Shown here piece after piece: positions 31,205 to 41,700 of a stretch of DNA of 64,000 bases. How positions within the stretch are numbered: the stretch's first letter is position 1; each line of letters opens with the position of its first letter. Made by a program: the position numbers and the translations under genes. Under the pieces are notes generated by a model. The model did not search any database and had not been told where the DNA came from. It was given only the letters and a program-made list of their open reading frames with translations. The DNA lies in the NCBI GenBank assembly GCA_009838735.1, contig VXQZ01000014.1, forward strand, positions 1-64,000. Direction: 5' to 3'. The DNA comes from Chloroflexota bacterium. Its GTDB lineage: Bacteria > Chloroflexota > Dehalococcoidia > Bin125.

Positions 31205-31459
31205 ATGACTGACTGGCCCCTGCAAGACGCCAAAAACCGATTCAGCGCCGTGGTCGACGCCGCTCTCGCCGGCGATCCTCAGCGCGTCACCCGCCGCGGG
31301 CAACCCGCCGTCGTCGTGCTCGCTGTGGACGAGTACGAGCGACTCCGACTGATTGAACAGGCGAACGCGCCCTCGCTGGCCGAACTGCTGCTCGACATCC
31401 CCCAGGACGGCCAGGAGTTCGAACGACTAACCCTGCCGGTCCGCGAGCCCGACCTCTGA
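31205..31459 (+). CDS. Phd/YefM-family antitoxin
   Basis: 84 aa 'WPLQDAKNRFSAVVDAALAGDPQRVTRRGQPAVVVLAVDEYERL'. Confidence 0.88.
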   Translation: MTDWPLQDAKNRFSAVVDAALAGDPQRVTRRGQPAVVVLAVDEYERLRLIEQANAPSLAELLLDIPQDGQEFERLTLPVREPDL

Positions 31460-31884
31460 TGTTCCTGGTCGATACCGACGTGCTTTCCGCCTTGCGCCGC
31501 GGCGAACGACATCCCCTTGCGGCTCGCTGGCTCGCCGCCCAACGCACCTCCGATCTCTTCCTGAGCGTCATCACTATCGGAGAAATCGAACGCGGCATCG
31601 AGCGGGAACAGGGACGAGACGCTGCGTTCGCACGCGCGCTCTCGGACTGGCTCGACCGCGTGCTCGCCTGGTACGGAGACCGGATTCTCCCTGTCCACCT
31701 CCCGAGTGCGCGCCGCTGGGGGCGCCTCTCGGCCGCGCTCGGGCACGAGGGCGCCGACCTGATCATCGCCGCCACCGCGCTGGAACACGGCCTGACCGTC
31801 GTCACTCGCAACGTCCGGCACTTCGAACCCACCTCAGTGCCGGTGTTCAACCCCTTTGTCGACCGCGAGACGGCCGATGACTGA
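31459..31884 (+). CDS. PIN-domain (VapC/FitB-like) toxin
   Basis: 141 aa 'FLVDTDVLSALRRGERHP...ITIGEIERGIEREQ...GADLIIAATALEHGLTVVTRNVRHFE'. Confidence 0.9.
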   Translation: MFLVDTDVLSALRRGERHPLAARWLAAQRTSDLFLSVITIGEIERGIEREQGRDAAFARALSDWLDRVLAWYGDRILPVHLPSARRWGRLSAALGHEGADLIIAATALEHGLTVVTRNVRHFEPTSVPVFNPFVDRETADD

Positions 31885-33157
31885 CAACGGCTGGCGCGAA
31901 TACTCGATCGGAGAGATAGCTGATGTCGTCGGCGGCGGAACGCCCTCGACCAAGGGTCCGGAGAACTTCGACGGTGATATCCCGTGGCTAACCCCGAAAG
32001 ACCTCTCCGGTCCACATGATCGCTTCATTGAGCGCGGTGCACGCAATCTATCGCAGCAGGGCCTCGACAGTTCCTCGGCGAGGCTGCTCCCGGCAGGTTC
32101 CGTCCTCCTGTCGACACGCGCACCGATCGGATATGTCGCCTTGGCCAAGAACCCGATCTCGACCAACCAGGGATTTCGCAGCCTGAAGGTGAAGGATGGG
32201 TTCTCGGCTGAGTACCTGTACTACTGGCTGGCCGCCAACACTGACGAACTGGAACGTCACGCCTTCGGTACTACATTCCGCGAATTGTCGGGATCCTCGC
32301 TAAAGGGCATTCGACTCCATCTCCCACCCCTCGACGAGCAACGGCGCATCGCCCACATCCTCGGGACCCTCGACGACAAGATCGAACTCAACCGACGCAT
32401 GAGCGAGACCCTCGAAGCCATGGCCCAGGCCCTCTTCAAGTCCTGGTTCGTCGATTTCGACCCCGTCCGAGCCAAGGCCCAGGGCCGCCCAACCGGCATC
32501 CCATCGCACCTCGACGCACTCTTCCCCAACTCGTTCCAGGACTCGGAGGTGGGCGAGATTCCGTTTGGGTGGAAGGTCGGCACGTTGGGAGACATCTGCC
32601 GAAAACCCCAGTACGGCTACACACAGTCGGCGCAGACAGATCCAGTCGGACCCAAGTTCCTCCGAATCACTGACATCAATAAGCAGCCGTGGGTCGAGTG
32701 GGAGTCGGTACCCCACTGCGAAATCACGTCGGAGGACATCGAGAGGTATCGACTCCACCACGGCGACATCCTCATCGCGCGTATGGCGGATCCTGGCCAC
32801 GGCAGCATGGTGGAAGGCGAACCTGACGCTGTCTTCGCCTCGTACCTGATCCGGTTCCGACCGGTGCGCGAGCGCTACGCACGCTATCTCCAGTATTGGC
32901 TGCGCTCTGAGCGCTATTGGGAACTGGTTCACGGAAGACGAACAGGAACGACACGGGCCAATCTCAACGCCAAAGCGCTAAGCGGGTTCCCACTCCTCGT
33001 GCCTCCAGATTTCGTTCTGAGTGGATTCGGGGATCGAATTGACGGCCTACGTGCGCGCGTTGTGGCAAACATCTCGGATTCACACAGCCTGGCCAAACAG
33101 CGTGATGCCTTACTAACGCACCTGTTGCCGGACAGGTTGGGAGAACCTTACCAATGA
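31877..33157 (+). CDS. hsdS: Type I restriction-modification specificity subunit
   Basis: Start ATG 31877 overlapping PIN gene; 'WREYSIGEIADVVGGGTPSTKGPENFDGDIPWLTPKDL', 'LPPLDEQRRIAHILGTLDDKIELNRRMSETLEAMAQALFKSWFVDFDPV'. Confidence 0.93.
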   Translation: MTDNGWREYSIGEIADVVGGGTPSTKGPENFDGDIPWLTPKDLSGPHDRFIERGARNLSQQGLDSSSARLLPAGSVLLSTRAPIGYVALAKNPISTNQGFRSLKVKDGFSAEYLYYWLAANTDELERHAFGTTFRELSGSSLKGIRLHLPPLDEQRRIAHILGTLDDKIELNRRMSETLEAMAQALFKSWFVDFDPVRAKAQGRPTGIPSHLDALFPNSFQDSEVGEIPFGWKVGTLGDICRKPQYGYTQSAQTDPVGPKFLRITDINKQPWVEWESVPHCEITSEDIERYRLHHGDILIARMADPGHGSMVEGEPDAVFASYLIRFRPVRERYARYLQYWLRSERYWELVHGRRTGTTRANLNAKALSGFPLLVPPDFVLSGFGDRIDGLRARVVANISDSHSLAKQRDALLTHLLPDRLGEPYQ

Positions 33158-34149
33158 CCAACGGCTTCCAGTGTCGGATCTGGGAAACGCAGACAGGACG
33201 CCACCAGACAGATACCGATCGAGACACGACGATAGTTCTCGATTCTCCAAGGGCCGGCGGAGCGTACGAGATCACACTCGAAGCGCAAGCGCCCGTTCGG
33301 CGGTTGGATGACCTCGAAAAAGCACGGCTGACGACATGGCTTGTGGACCAGCGCCTGCATGGCGTTAGCGTGCCTTTGATCACCACCCAGAGCGTGGAAG
33401 TGGCTCGAAACGCGCCGCCTCTATCTGTTGCCAAGCGCGCAGACCGGCTCTTGCAACTGTTCGCGAAGAGGTCGAGTCGGGTCGGGGAACAGCTGTGGGT
33501 CGCAGCCATGGAGGCGAGTGATGAGAGGTCCGAGTTACCTGAGCCTCTCCGGAACTACTGGGAGGCTCAAGCTTGGTCTGAGTCACCGATTGCCGGAGAG
33601 ATTGACTATCTTGCCAACTATCTGAGTACCAGTGGATGGCTGGAGTATCCGCGTTCACGTGATTACCGCATCATAGTTGTGACAGTTGACGGATACAGCC
33701 GCCTGCAGTCCCTAGAGACGAAGGTTCTCACGAGGCAGGCCTTCGTGGCCATGTGGTTCCACAAGGAAACGAATCACGCGTTCGACCAAGGAATTCGACC
33801 TGCGATCGAGGAGGCCGGATACGCCGCCATGCGTATCGATCGCAAGGAGCACAACAACAAGATCGATGACGAGATCATCGCGGAGATACGCCGCTCGAGG
33901 TTTCTCGTTGCTGATTTTTCACACGGTGAGGCCGGAGCACGAGGCGGAGTCTACTACGAGGCAGGCTTCGCTCATGGGCTGAACATTTCCGTCATCTACA
34001 CCTGCCGCAAAGCGGACATCGACAAACTCCACTTCGACACCCGCCAGTACAACCACATCGTTTGGGAATCGCCCGAGGAACTGCGAGAGGCGCTGAAGAA
34101 CCGCATTCTCGCGGTCATCGGCGAGGGGCCCGGCGTCTCGGCGAGCTGA
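33154..34149 (+). CDS. Protein with C-terminal nucleoside 2-deoxyribosyltransferase/TIR-like fold domain; candidate defence effector
   Basis: 'AFVAMWFHKETNHAFDQGIRPAIEEAGYAAMRIDRKEHNNKIDDEIIAEIRRSRFLVADFSHGEAGARGGVYYEAGFAHGLNISVIYTCR'; overlaps hsdS stop. Confidence 0.6.
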   Translation: MTNGFQCRIWETQTGRHQTDTDRDTTIVLDSPRAGGAYEITLEAQAPVRRLDDLEKARLTTWLVDQRLHGVSVPLITTQSVEVARNAPPLSVAKRADRLLQLFAKRSSRVGEQLWVAAMEASDERSELPEPLRNYWEAQAWSESPIAGEIDYLANYLSTSGWLEYPRSRDYRIIVVTVDGYSRLQSLETKVLTRQAFVAMWFHKETNHAFDQGIRPAIEEAGYAAMRIDRKEHNNKIDDEIIAEIRRSRFLVADFSHGEAGARGGVYYEAGFAHGLNISVIYTCRKADIDKLHFDTRQYNHIVWESPEELREALKNRILAVIGEGPGVSAS

Positions 34150-34361
34150 ATCCAAGTGCGCAGGGAACGCTCCTGGAGTGGCCGCCGAACGGGAATCCGA
34201 CGGCGAATCAATAGGCCGCCCTCGAACTGGAATTCCTCTCACGTTTTCGAGGCGCTGGCGCATGGCCTCGACGACACGCGAGCCGGTGGATTCTCAATGT
34301 CCCGTCACTGCCGCTACGCTCAGCAACACGAAGGCTGGCGGAAGAAGGCTAGAACGGCCGT

Positions 34362-35084
34362 GTGCATGGCCGTGCAACGGAGGCTGAGAGGGTGAACGTC
34401 GAACTCGAGTCATTGAGTAGCTCGCGCGCATTTGAGGGCATCTACGACCTGCCTGAAGCGGCCAGGTACCTGAGCGCTTCCTGGCAAGGCCCTCCTTTGT
34501 TGGCGGTGAGTTCCTCGAAGATGATCGGTTGGATTCGAAAAGGGGTGGCCTCTAGAGATCTTGTGGAAATCGGCGGCCGAGAGCTGTTGATCGGATTCGA
34601 AGACCTGATCTCGATGCGCGTGATCGCCGCGTTGCGAGCCGCGAACGTGAGCTGGCCCGCCGTACGCGAGGCGGAGCGTTGGTTGCGCCGGGAAACGGGT
34701 TCCGAGCGACCCTTCGCGACCGAGACCATCTGGACCGGTCAGCGTCAGGTGTTCATCGAATGGAAGAGGCAACTCGTCTCAGCCAGCACTTCGGGCCAGG
34801 CCGCATTCGACTTCCTATTGGAGTTCCTGATTCCCGTCCACGGCTTGCTGTTCAACGAAGAGACCCACATGGCCAAGTCATGGGAGCCAAGCGGCGGCGT
34901 CGTGCTGGAGCCCGCCGTCCAGTTCGGGGCGCCCTGCATCAAGGGGACGAGGATTCCCACGCGCACAGTCGCCGGGATGATCGAAGCCGGCGACTCGCCG
35001 GAATACGTGGCGCGAGCGTTCGATCAGCCCATCGAAGCCATAGAGGAAGCCTGTGAGTGGGAACGACTCCTCCGAGCTGCCTAA
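34362..35084 (+). CDS. DUF433-domain (VapB-like) antitoxin with MerR-like N-terminal region
   Basis: 'PAVQFGAPCIKGTRIPTRTVAGMIEAGDSPEYVARAFDQPIEAIEEACEWE'; alternative GTG start 34392. Confidence 0.75.
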   Translation: MHGRATEAERVNVELESLSSSRAFEGIYDLPEAARYLSASWQGPPLLAVSSSKMIGWIRKGVASRDLVEIGGRELLIGFEDLISMRVIAALRAANVSWPAVREAERWLRRETGSERPFATETIWTGQRQVFIEWKRQLVSASTSGQAAFDFLLEFLIPVHGLLFNEETHMAKSWEPSGGVVLEPAVQFGAPCIKGTRIPTRTVAGMIEAGDSPEYVARAFDQPIEAIEEACEWERLLRAA

Positions 35085-35493
35085 CCCCCAGTTCCTGCTC
35101 GACGAATCACTCGACCCTAACGTCGCGAAGGCTCTTGAAGCGGTCGGCTACGACATTGTGGATGTCAAGACGGCGATGGATCCAGACAAGGAAGGGCGCC
35201 AGATCCTCGACGCCGAGATTATCGAGTGGTGCCGCATGCGCGGATCCGTCTGGATTCACGCCGACGATCGCGCCCGACGTGATCACAAGAAGCAGTTGCA
35301 GACGAGCGGGATCAGAACGCTGTTGGTCCGCCGACCGGGCGGTAGGATGACCGGTCGCGAGCAGCTTCGCATCCTGGCCTTCGTGATCCCGCAACTGCTC
35401 GATCGTTACAACCAGTCGCCACGGATACGTCACTACCGCACCGGCGCGGTCGATCCGCTCTCGAGACCATCGCTGCGCCCGGTTGAGATTTAG
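35053..35493 (+). CDS. DUF5615 PIN-like toxin
   Basis: 'FLLDESLDPNVAKALEAVGYDIVDVKTAMD...DAEIIEWCRMRGSVWIHADDRARRD'. Confidence 0.75.
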   Translation: MSGNDSSELPNPQFLLDESLDPNVAKALEAVGYDIVDVKTAMDPDKEGRQILDAEIIEWCRMRGSVWIHADDRARRDHKKQLQTSGIRTLLVRRPGGRMTGREQLRILAFVIPQLLDRYNQSPRIRHYRTGAVDPLSRPSLRPVEI

Positions 35494-35502
35494 GCTGCGG
35501 GC

Positions 35503-38500
35503 ATGACCACCATCAGCGAAGCCGATGTCGAGGAGATCGCCCTCGGTCACCTCCGCAATCTCGGCTGGGACACCGCCTACGGCCCCGAAATCGAGCGCGA
35601 CTACTCGCAGGTCTTCTTCGAGGATCGCCTCGGAGCCGCCCTCGCCGCTCTCAATCCCGATCTGCCCGACGACGCGTTGGAGAGTGCCTTCCGCAAGCTG
35701 ACCCAACCCGAGGGTTCCACCCTCGAGACTCGTAACCGCGCCTTGCACCGGATGCTCATCTGGGGCGTCGAGGTGGAGTATCGCGACGGAGATCGCATCC
35801 GTGGCGGCCAAGTCAAGGTCATCGACTTCGACGACCCAGCCGCTAACGACTATCTCGCCGTCAACCAGTTCACGGTCACCGAACGCGACCACAACCACCG
35901 ACCCGACATCGTCCTGTTCGTCAACGGCCTGCCACTTGGCGTGATCGAACTCAAGAATCCGACCGACGAAAACGCCACCGTCAAGAGCGCCTGGCAACAG
36001 CTGCAAACCTACAAGGCGCACATCCCTGCGCTCTTCACGTTCAACGAGCTGCTGATCGTCTCCGACGGTACGGAAGCCCGAATCGGCTCCCTCACCGCCG
36101 GCTGGGAGTGGTTCAAGCCCTGGCGCACGATCACTGGGGAACAACTGGCCGATTCGAACCTGCCCGAGATGCAGGTGCTGCTCGCCGGCGCCTGTCAGCA
36201 CTCGCGCCTCCTCACGCTCGTCCGAAACTTCGTGATCTTCGAGGACGACGGCGGAGCAATCGTCAAGAAACTGGCCAGTTATCACCAGTTCCACGCGGTC
36301 AGGATCGCCGTTCGTGAAACCCTCCGGGCGACCGAGTCGACGGTCCGGGAGCCGCCGGGCCGCTACGAGTCGGGCCGACGACGCGGCGGCGATCCGGGCG
36401 ACCGCAGAATCGGCGTCGTCTGGCACACGCAGGGTTCCGGCAAGAGCCTGACCATGGCCTGCTTTGCCGGCGCCATCATCCGCGAACCCGCGATGCATAA
36501 TCCGACCATTGTCGTGCTCACTGACCGCAACGATCTGGACGATCAGCTCTTCGGCACTTTCTCACGCTGTCAGGACTTGCTGCGCCAACCGCCCACGCAG
36601 GCGGAGACCCGGACCGACCTGCGCGACAAGCTCAATGTCCAGGCGGGCCGCGTCGTCTTCACCACGATTCAGAAGTTCTTCCCCGACGCCAAGGGTGATC
36701 AGCATCCGCTGCTCTCCAACCGGCACAACATCGTCGTGATCGCCGATGAAGCGCACCGCAGCCAGTACGACTTCCTCGACGGCTTCGCGCGGCACATGCG
36801 CGACGCGCTCCCGCGCGCCTCGTTCGTCGGCTTCACCGGAACGCCGATTGAGAGAGAAGACGCCAACACGCGCGCCGTCTTCGGCGACTACATCAGCATT
36901 TACGACATTCAGCGATCCGTCGCAGACGAGGCGACGGTCCCCATCTACTACGAAAGTCGCTTGGCAAAGCTCGCCCTCGATGAAGATGAGCGTCCGGACA
37001 TCGACCCTGACTTCGACGAGGCCACGGAAGGGGAGGAAGTCGAGCGAAAGGAACGCCTGAAGACCAAATGGGCGCAGCTCGAAGCGATCGTTGGGTCTGA
37101 GAAGCGAATCAAGCTCGTCGCTCAGGACATCGTCGATCACTTCGAGCAACGTCTCGAGGTCCTCGAAGGAAAGGCGATGACCGTCTGCATGAGCCGGCGC
37201 ATCTGCGTCGATCTCTACAGGGAATTGGTCCAGCTCCGGCCGGAATGGCATGACGATGCCGACGAAAAGGGGACGATCAAGGTCGTAATGACTGGCTCGG
37301 CCTCGGACCCACTCGATTGGCAGCCCCACATCCGCAACAAGCCCCGGCGCGAGGCCCTCGCCAACCGCTTCCGCGACGCCAACGATCCGCTTCAAGTCGT
37401 ATTGGTCCGCGACATGTGGCTGACGGGCTTCGACGCGCCAAGCCTGCACACGATGTACGTCGACAAGCCGATGCGCGGTCACGGTCTGATGCAGGCCATC
37501 GCCCGCGTCAACCGGGTGTTCAAGGACAAACCGGGCGGCCTCGTGGTCGACTACCTCGGGCTGGCTCACGAGCTCAAGCGGGCTCTCGCCACCTATACCG
37601 AGAGCGGCGGTCTCGGCAAGACGACCATCGACCAAGACGAAGCCGTGGCGGTGCTGCAGGAGAAGTACGAGGTCTGTCTCGGTCTCTTCCACGGCTTCGA
37701 TTGGTCCCAATGGGTGAACGGCACGCCGTCTGAGCGTCTGGCGCTTCTCCCACCCGCGCAGGAACACATCCTCAAGCAAGACGACGGCAAAGAGCGTTGT
37801 CTCGACGCCGTTAGGGCGCTGACCCAGGCATTCGCACTGGCCGTGCCGCACGAAGAAGCGCTGCGCATTCGCGACGATGTCGCCTTCTTCCAAGCTGTGC
37901 GCGCCTCGTTGGCTAAGCGAGCCGCAGGCGAGTCGCGCTCGGAGGAAGAACTGGAACTCGCCGTCCGCCAGATCATCTCCCGCGCCGTGGCTCCGGAGGG
38001 CGTGATCGACATCTTCGCGGCCGCAGGGCTGGACAAGCCTGACATATCTGTCCTCTCCGAGGAGTTCCTCGCTGAGGTCCAGAGCATGCCATACCGCAAT
38101 CTCGCCGTCGAGTTGCTGCAGAAACTCCTCAAAGGCGAAATCGCCACAAGGCGGCGCCAAAACGTCGTCAAGGCCCGCTCGTTCGCGGAGATGCTAGAGC
38201 GCTCGCTCCTGCGCTACCAGAACCGGGCGATTGAGGCAGCGCAAGTCATCGAGGAATTGATCGAACTTGCGCGACAGATGCGGGATGCGAGCGCCCGAGG
38301 CGAGGAGCTCGGTCTTTCAGATGACGAGTTGGCCTTCTACGACGCCCTCGAAACGAACGACAGCGCGGTCAAGGTCCTCGGTGACGACACCCTGAGAGAG
38401 ATCGCTCGAGAGTTGGTCGAAACGGTGCGTTCGAGCACGACAATCGATTGGACACTGAGGGAGGATGTTCGCGCACGACTCCGCGTTCTCGTGCGCCGCA

Positions 38501-38607
38501 TCCTTCGGAAGCATGGTTACCCGCCCGACAAGCAGGAACGAGCGACACGGACAGTCCTGGAGCAAGCCGAGGTCCTGTCTGAGATCTGGGCCTCTCCAGA
38601 TGGGTAG
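35503..38607 (+). CDS. hsdR: Type I restriction endonuclease R subunit
   Basis: 1034 aa; '[20 protein letters not shown]', '[39 protein letters not shown]', '[39 protein letters not shown]'. Confidence 0.95.
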   Translation: MTTISEADVEEIALGHLRNLGWDTAYGPEIERDYSQVFFEDRLGAALAALNPDLPDDALESAFRKLTQPEGSTLETRNRALHRMLIWGVEVEYRDGDRIRGGQVKVIDFDDPAANDYLAVNQFTVTERDHNHRPDIVLFVNGLPLGVIELKNPTDENATVKSAWQQLQTYKAHIPALFTFNELLIVSDGTEARIGSLTAGWEWFKPWRTITGEQLADSNLPEMQVLLAGACQHSRLLTLVRNFVIFEDDGGAIVKKLASYHQFHAVRIAVRETLRATESTVREPPGRYESGRRRGGDPGDRRIGVVWHTQGSGKSLTMACFAGAIIREPAMHNPTIVVLTDRNDLDDQLFGTFSRCQDLLRQPPTQAETRTDLRDKLNVQAGRVVFTTIQKFFPDAKGDQHPLLSNRHNIVVIADEAHRSQYDFLDGFARHMRDALPRASFVGFTGTPIEREDANTRAVFGDYISIYDIQRSVADEATVPIYYESRLAKLALDEDERPDIDPDFDEATEGEEVERKERLKTKWAQLEAIVGSEKRIKLVAQDIVDHFEQRLEVLEGKAMTVCMSRRICVDLYRELVQLRPEWHDDADEKGTIKVVMTGSASDPLDWQPHIRNKPRREALANRFRDANDPLQVVLVRDMWLTGFDAPSLHTMYVDKPMRGHGLMQAIARVNRVFKDKPGGLVVDYLGLAHELKRALATYTESGGLGKTTIDQDEAVAVLQEKYEVCLGLFHGFDWSQWVNGTPSERLALLPPAQEHILKQDDGKERCLDAVRALTQAFALAVPHEEALRIRDDVAFFQAVRASLAKRAAGESRSEEELELAVRQIISRAVAPEGVIDIFAAAGLDKPDISVLSEEFLAEVQSMPYRNLAVELLQKLLKGEIATRRRQNVVKARSFAEMLERSLLRYQNRAIEAAQVIEELIELARQMRDASARGEELGLSDDELAFYDALETNDSAVKVLGDDTLREIARELVETVRSSTTIDWTLREDVRARLRVLVRRILRKHGYPPDKQERATRTVLEQAEVLSEIWASPDG

Positions 38608-38797
38608 TTGCAGGTCATTTCGCTCACCATTTGGATTCGCAATCAAAGGATACCTGCTCACTTCGTCTTCGAGTACGGGCCTTGAGGGGCTTCGGCTGAT
38701 GTGGCTCTCTGCGACCGTGGAACGTCACCTTCAGCTGATCCTTGGAGTGAAGACGTCTGACGGGTCGATCCTGAACACGCCGGTATGATTCATCAGA

Positions 38798-41700
38798 TTG
38801 CGAAATCGAGGGTCTGGTCTGGAGAATCTCGAAGTGCCCGTCAAGCAACCATTTCCCGACCTAGCGCTATTGCAAGAGGAATATCTGCTCGTTGAGGCGT
38901 GGAAAAAGACCGCACATCATCTGAGAACACACAACTGGTTTGCTGACACCCTAGCCATCGACCGAGCATCGGCCGAATTGCCCAGGTTCCTAGATGGCGT
39001 GGCGACTCGCCTCTCAGATCACGCTGGATACGAGACCCGACCATTGCGCTTAGTGCCCGCACCAAAGAGCCACACCTGGAGATATGACCCCAAGGCCGAG
39101 AGTTCTGGCTGGGAACCTGATCCCGGCGACGAAGGAAAGCCCCCTCGTCTCCGGCCGCTAGCGCACGCAAATCTAAGGGATCAAGTGGCTGCAACCGCGA
39201 TCTTGCTCTGCCTCGCTGATCGCGTCGAGACCCTTCAGTGTGACCCGAGTGGCTCGCCCAGTGATCCTGTGCACAGGCGCCGAGTCACGTCTTACGGCAA
39301 TAGGCTCTTCTGTGATGTGGAAGGTGCTGACCTCCTCTATCGATGGGGAACGAGTTCGCTTTACAGAGGATATTTCCAGGACTACCGGGCGTTCGTGGCG
39401 CGACCGGCTGCGGCAGCACAGTCCGTGGACGCAGGCGAGTCGCGGGTTGTCGTCGTGCAATCGGATCTAAGAAACTTCTACGACCGTGTGCGCCCAGAGT
39501 TGCTCACTGAGAGGCTCCGTGATCTCCAGGATCCTGACGACGATGCTGACTTCTTCCTGTTAGCTGAGAAGGTGTTGAAGTGGCGATGGGACGAGCGAGA
39601 CCAAGCCAGCGTCCAGGCCTATGCAGACCAAGAAGAGATTCCAGACTTCGAAAGGGTCGCATTGCCACAAGGACTCGCTGCGGCCGGCTTCTTCTCAAAT
39701 GTGGTGCTGTTGCCGTTCGACGCCGAGCTCCGCAGCCTGGTGTCTAAGGAATTCTTCGTTGGAGCTCACCTGGTAGACGTTGCTCGCTACGTGGACGATC
39801 TCAGAATCGTGCTTAAGGTTGACAATCGGCAGTTAGAGATGAAGGACATTGAAGAAGCGACGAAGATCAAGCTCGATGAACTGCTCCAATCGGATTTCGG
39901 TCTATCGGCTGCCAGAGAGAAGACTCGAGCATCCGAGTTTGGAATGCAGAGTGATCGCCCCATCGTCCAGCAAAGCAAGCGTATGACCCGCATCCAGAAG
40001 GCGGTCTCGGGCGGATTCGACGTCGCTGGCGGCGAAGCAATCCTTGAAGCAATTCGTGGCCTGATGCGATCTCAACTCATCCATCCAGAGGAGCATGAGG
40101 AGGACACCGAGTGGGCGTTCACGCCGGTCGCCGATGTCCCCGACGACACAGTTGCCCGGTTTGGAGCTGCTCGATGGAAACGGGTCTATCGCTGGCTGCG
40201 TCCTCTATTGGAAGAGGAAGACTCTTACCCTGACGACTCGCTAGACGACAGCATTGATGACTCAGTACCGACATTCGATGAACTGGAGAAAACACGAAGC
40301 GATCTGGACAACGAGGCCGAAGTCTTTGCTGCGGACCTAATCAAACGTTGGATTGCAGATCCCTCGAATGTCCGGCTACTGCGCATCGCATTCGACATCT
40401 GGCCATCTTCCTCTTCGCTGCAGGAGGTCCTCAACCTCTTGAAGCCCCTCGCCTTAGGAACAGGAGAAGATGAGGGCCCGCGCCTGGTCGCTCAGTACTG
40501 CCTCTCGGAGCTCTTTCGGGCAGGTGCCACAGAGACTGGCTTCGTTTGCGATCCAGACGAAATCAGGCTGAACATCGAAGGGTATCGGTCAACTCTCCAA
40601 GAGACCGCGGAGCAAGTGATTGAGCACGATGCGAGTGCTCTTCCCTGGTATCTCCAACAACAGGCAATGCTCTTTCTTGCGACTCGCGGATCTGTTCCCC
40701 ACCTGATCGCCAACACCGATCCCGAACTCCGGCATTACGCAGCGCTCCTGAGGTTCCTCGACGATCCATCTACGGCATCATCCGCAACCGACTTCGCCAC
40801 CTTCTCCGTGCTGGCCCGGCACTGTTTCGCTCACGAAGGCGCTGCACCATTGATTGACCCTCACATCACAAGGGCGCGACTCGCTCGGCTCGTTCATGTC
40901 GACCCTACCTTTGCCATTGAGGTGATCGAATCCCACCGGGATTTCCGCTGGTTGCTGCCTCCCTACATCGCACGAGACCTGTGCATGACAGAGGGGCTAT
41001 CTGAAGACCCGCACTCCCTCGCTCGGTTGGTATCTGATGGGCAAAACCCATTTCGAGACGAGATGGCATTGCTGCAGTTCGCGATCAAGGTTCTACACAT
41101 CCTTCGTAGAGGCCAACGGAGTGTCATTACGCCGGCCGATCTGCATATTGACCTCTCGTACCGCAGCCTTAGCGACAAATGGGCAGTGCGGGAGGGCGAC
41201 TTCAGAGTTTTGCTGCGGCATCGGCGATATCTGACCACCTCCATATATTCACCACCAGACTGGTGCCTGGATTCGGAACGATGGCGATTCCAACTCGGAT
41301 ATCTGCTGCGCTTCGTCCTGACCGAGAGACCAGACTTCACCTCGTCAGTACGTCGATCCTCAGGACAACAGACCAGTGGAGAATCTTACCGCTCCGTTGG
41401 CATGCCTTGGAAGATGAGGCGCTATGGATTCTTCCACGGCCATGAGGCGTTCGGCGATCGCTGGCTGCCAATTACGGAGTGGACTACGAAGCTGTTGATT
41501 GAACTTCTTGCCTGGCCAGGGGCACGAACACCGGGTTTTGAGTGGGTAGATGACGGAATTGGTGCAGCGCTGAACGCGATTCAGGAGCGAATAGACAAGC
41601 TATGGAGACTGCAGGGAGCCAGCAAGTCGGAGCTGTTGCTCAAGATTGAAGCAGAGCCTCCTGTCACGATCGCGCAAAATCGACCCTTGCGGGCAGCGGT

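Noticed and set aside
30190-31233. 347-aa minus-strand ORF
   Set aside because: Antisense to hsdM.
36562-38160. 532-aa minus-strand ORF (and 35107..36498, 463 aa)
   Set aside because: Antisense to hsdR, which has unmistakable helicase motifs on the plus strand.
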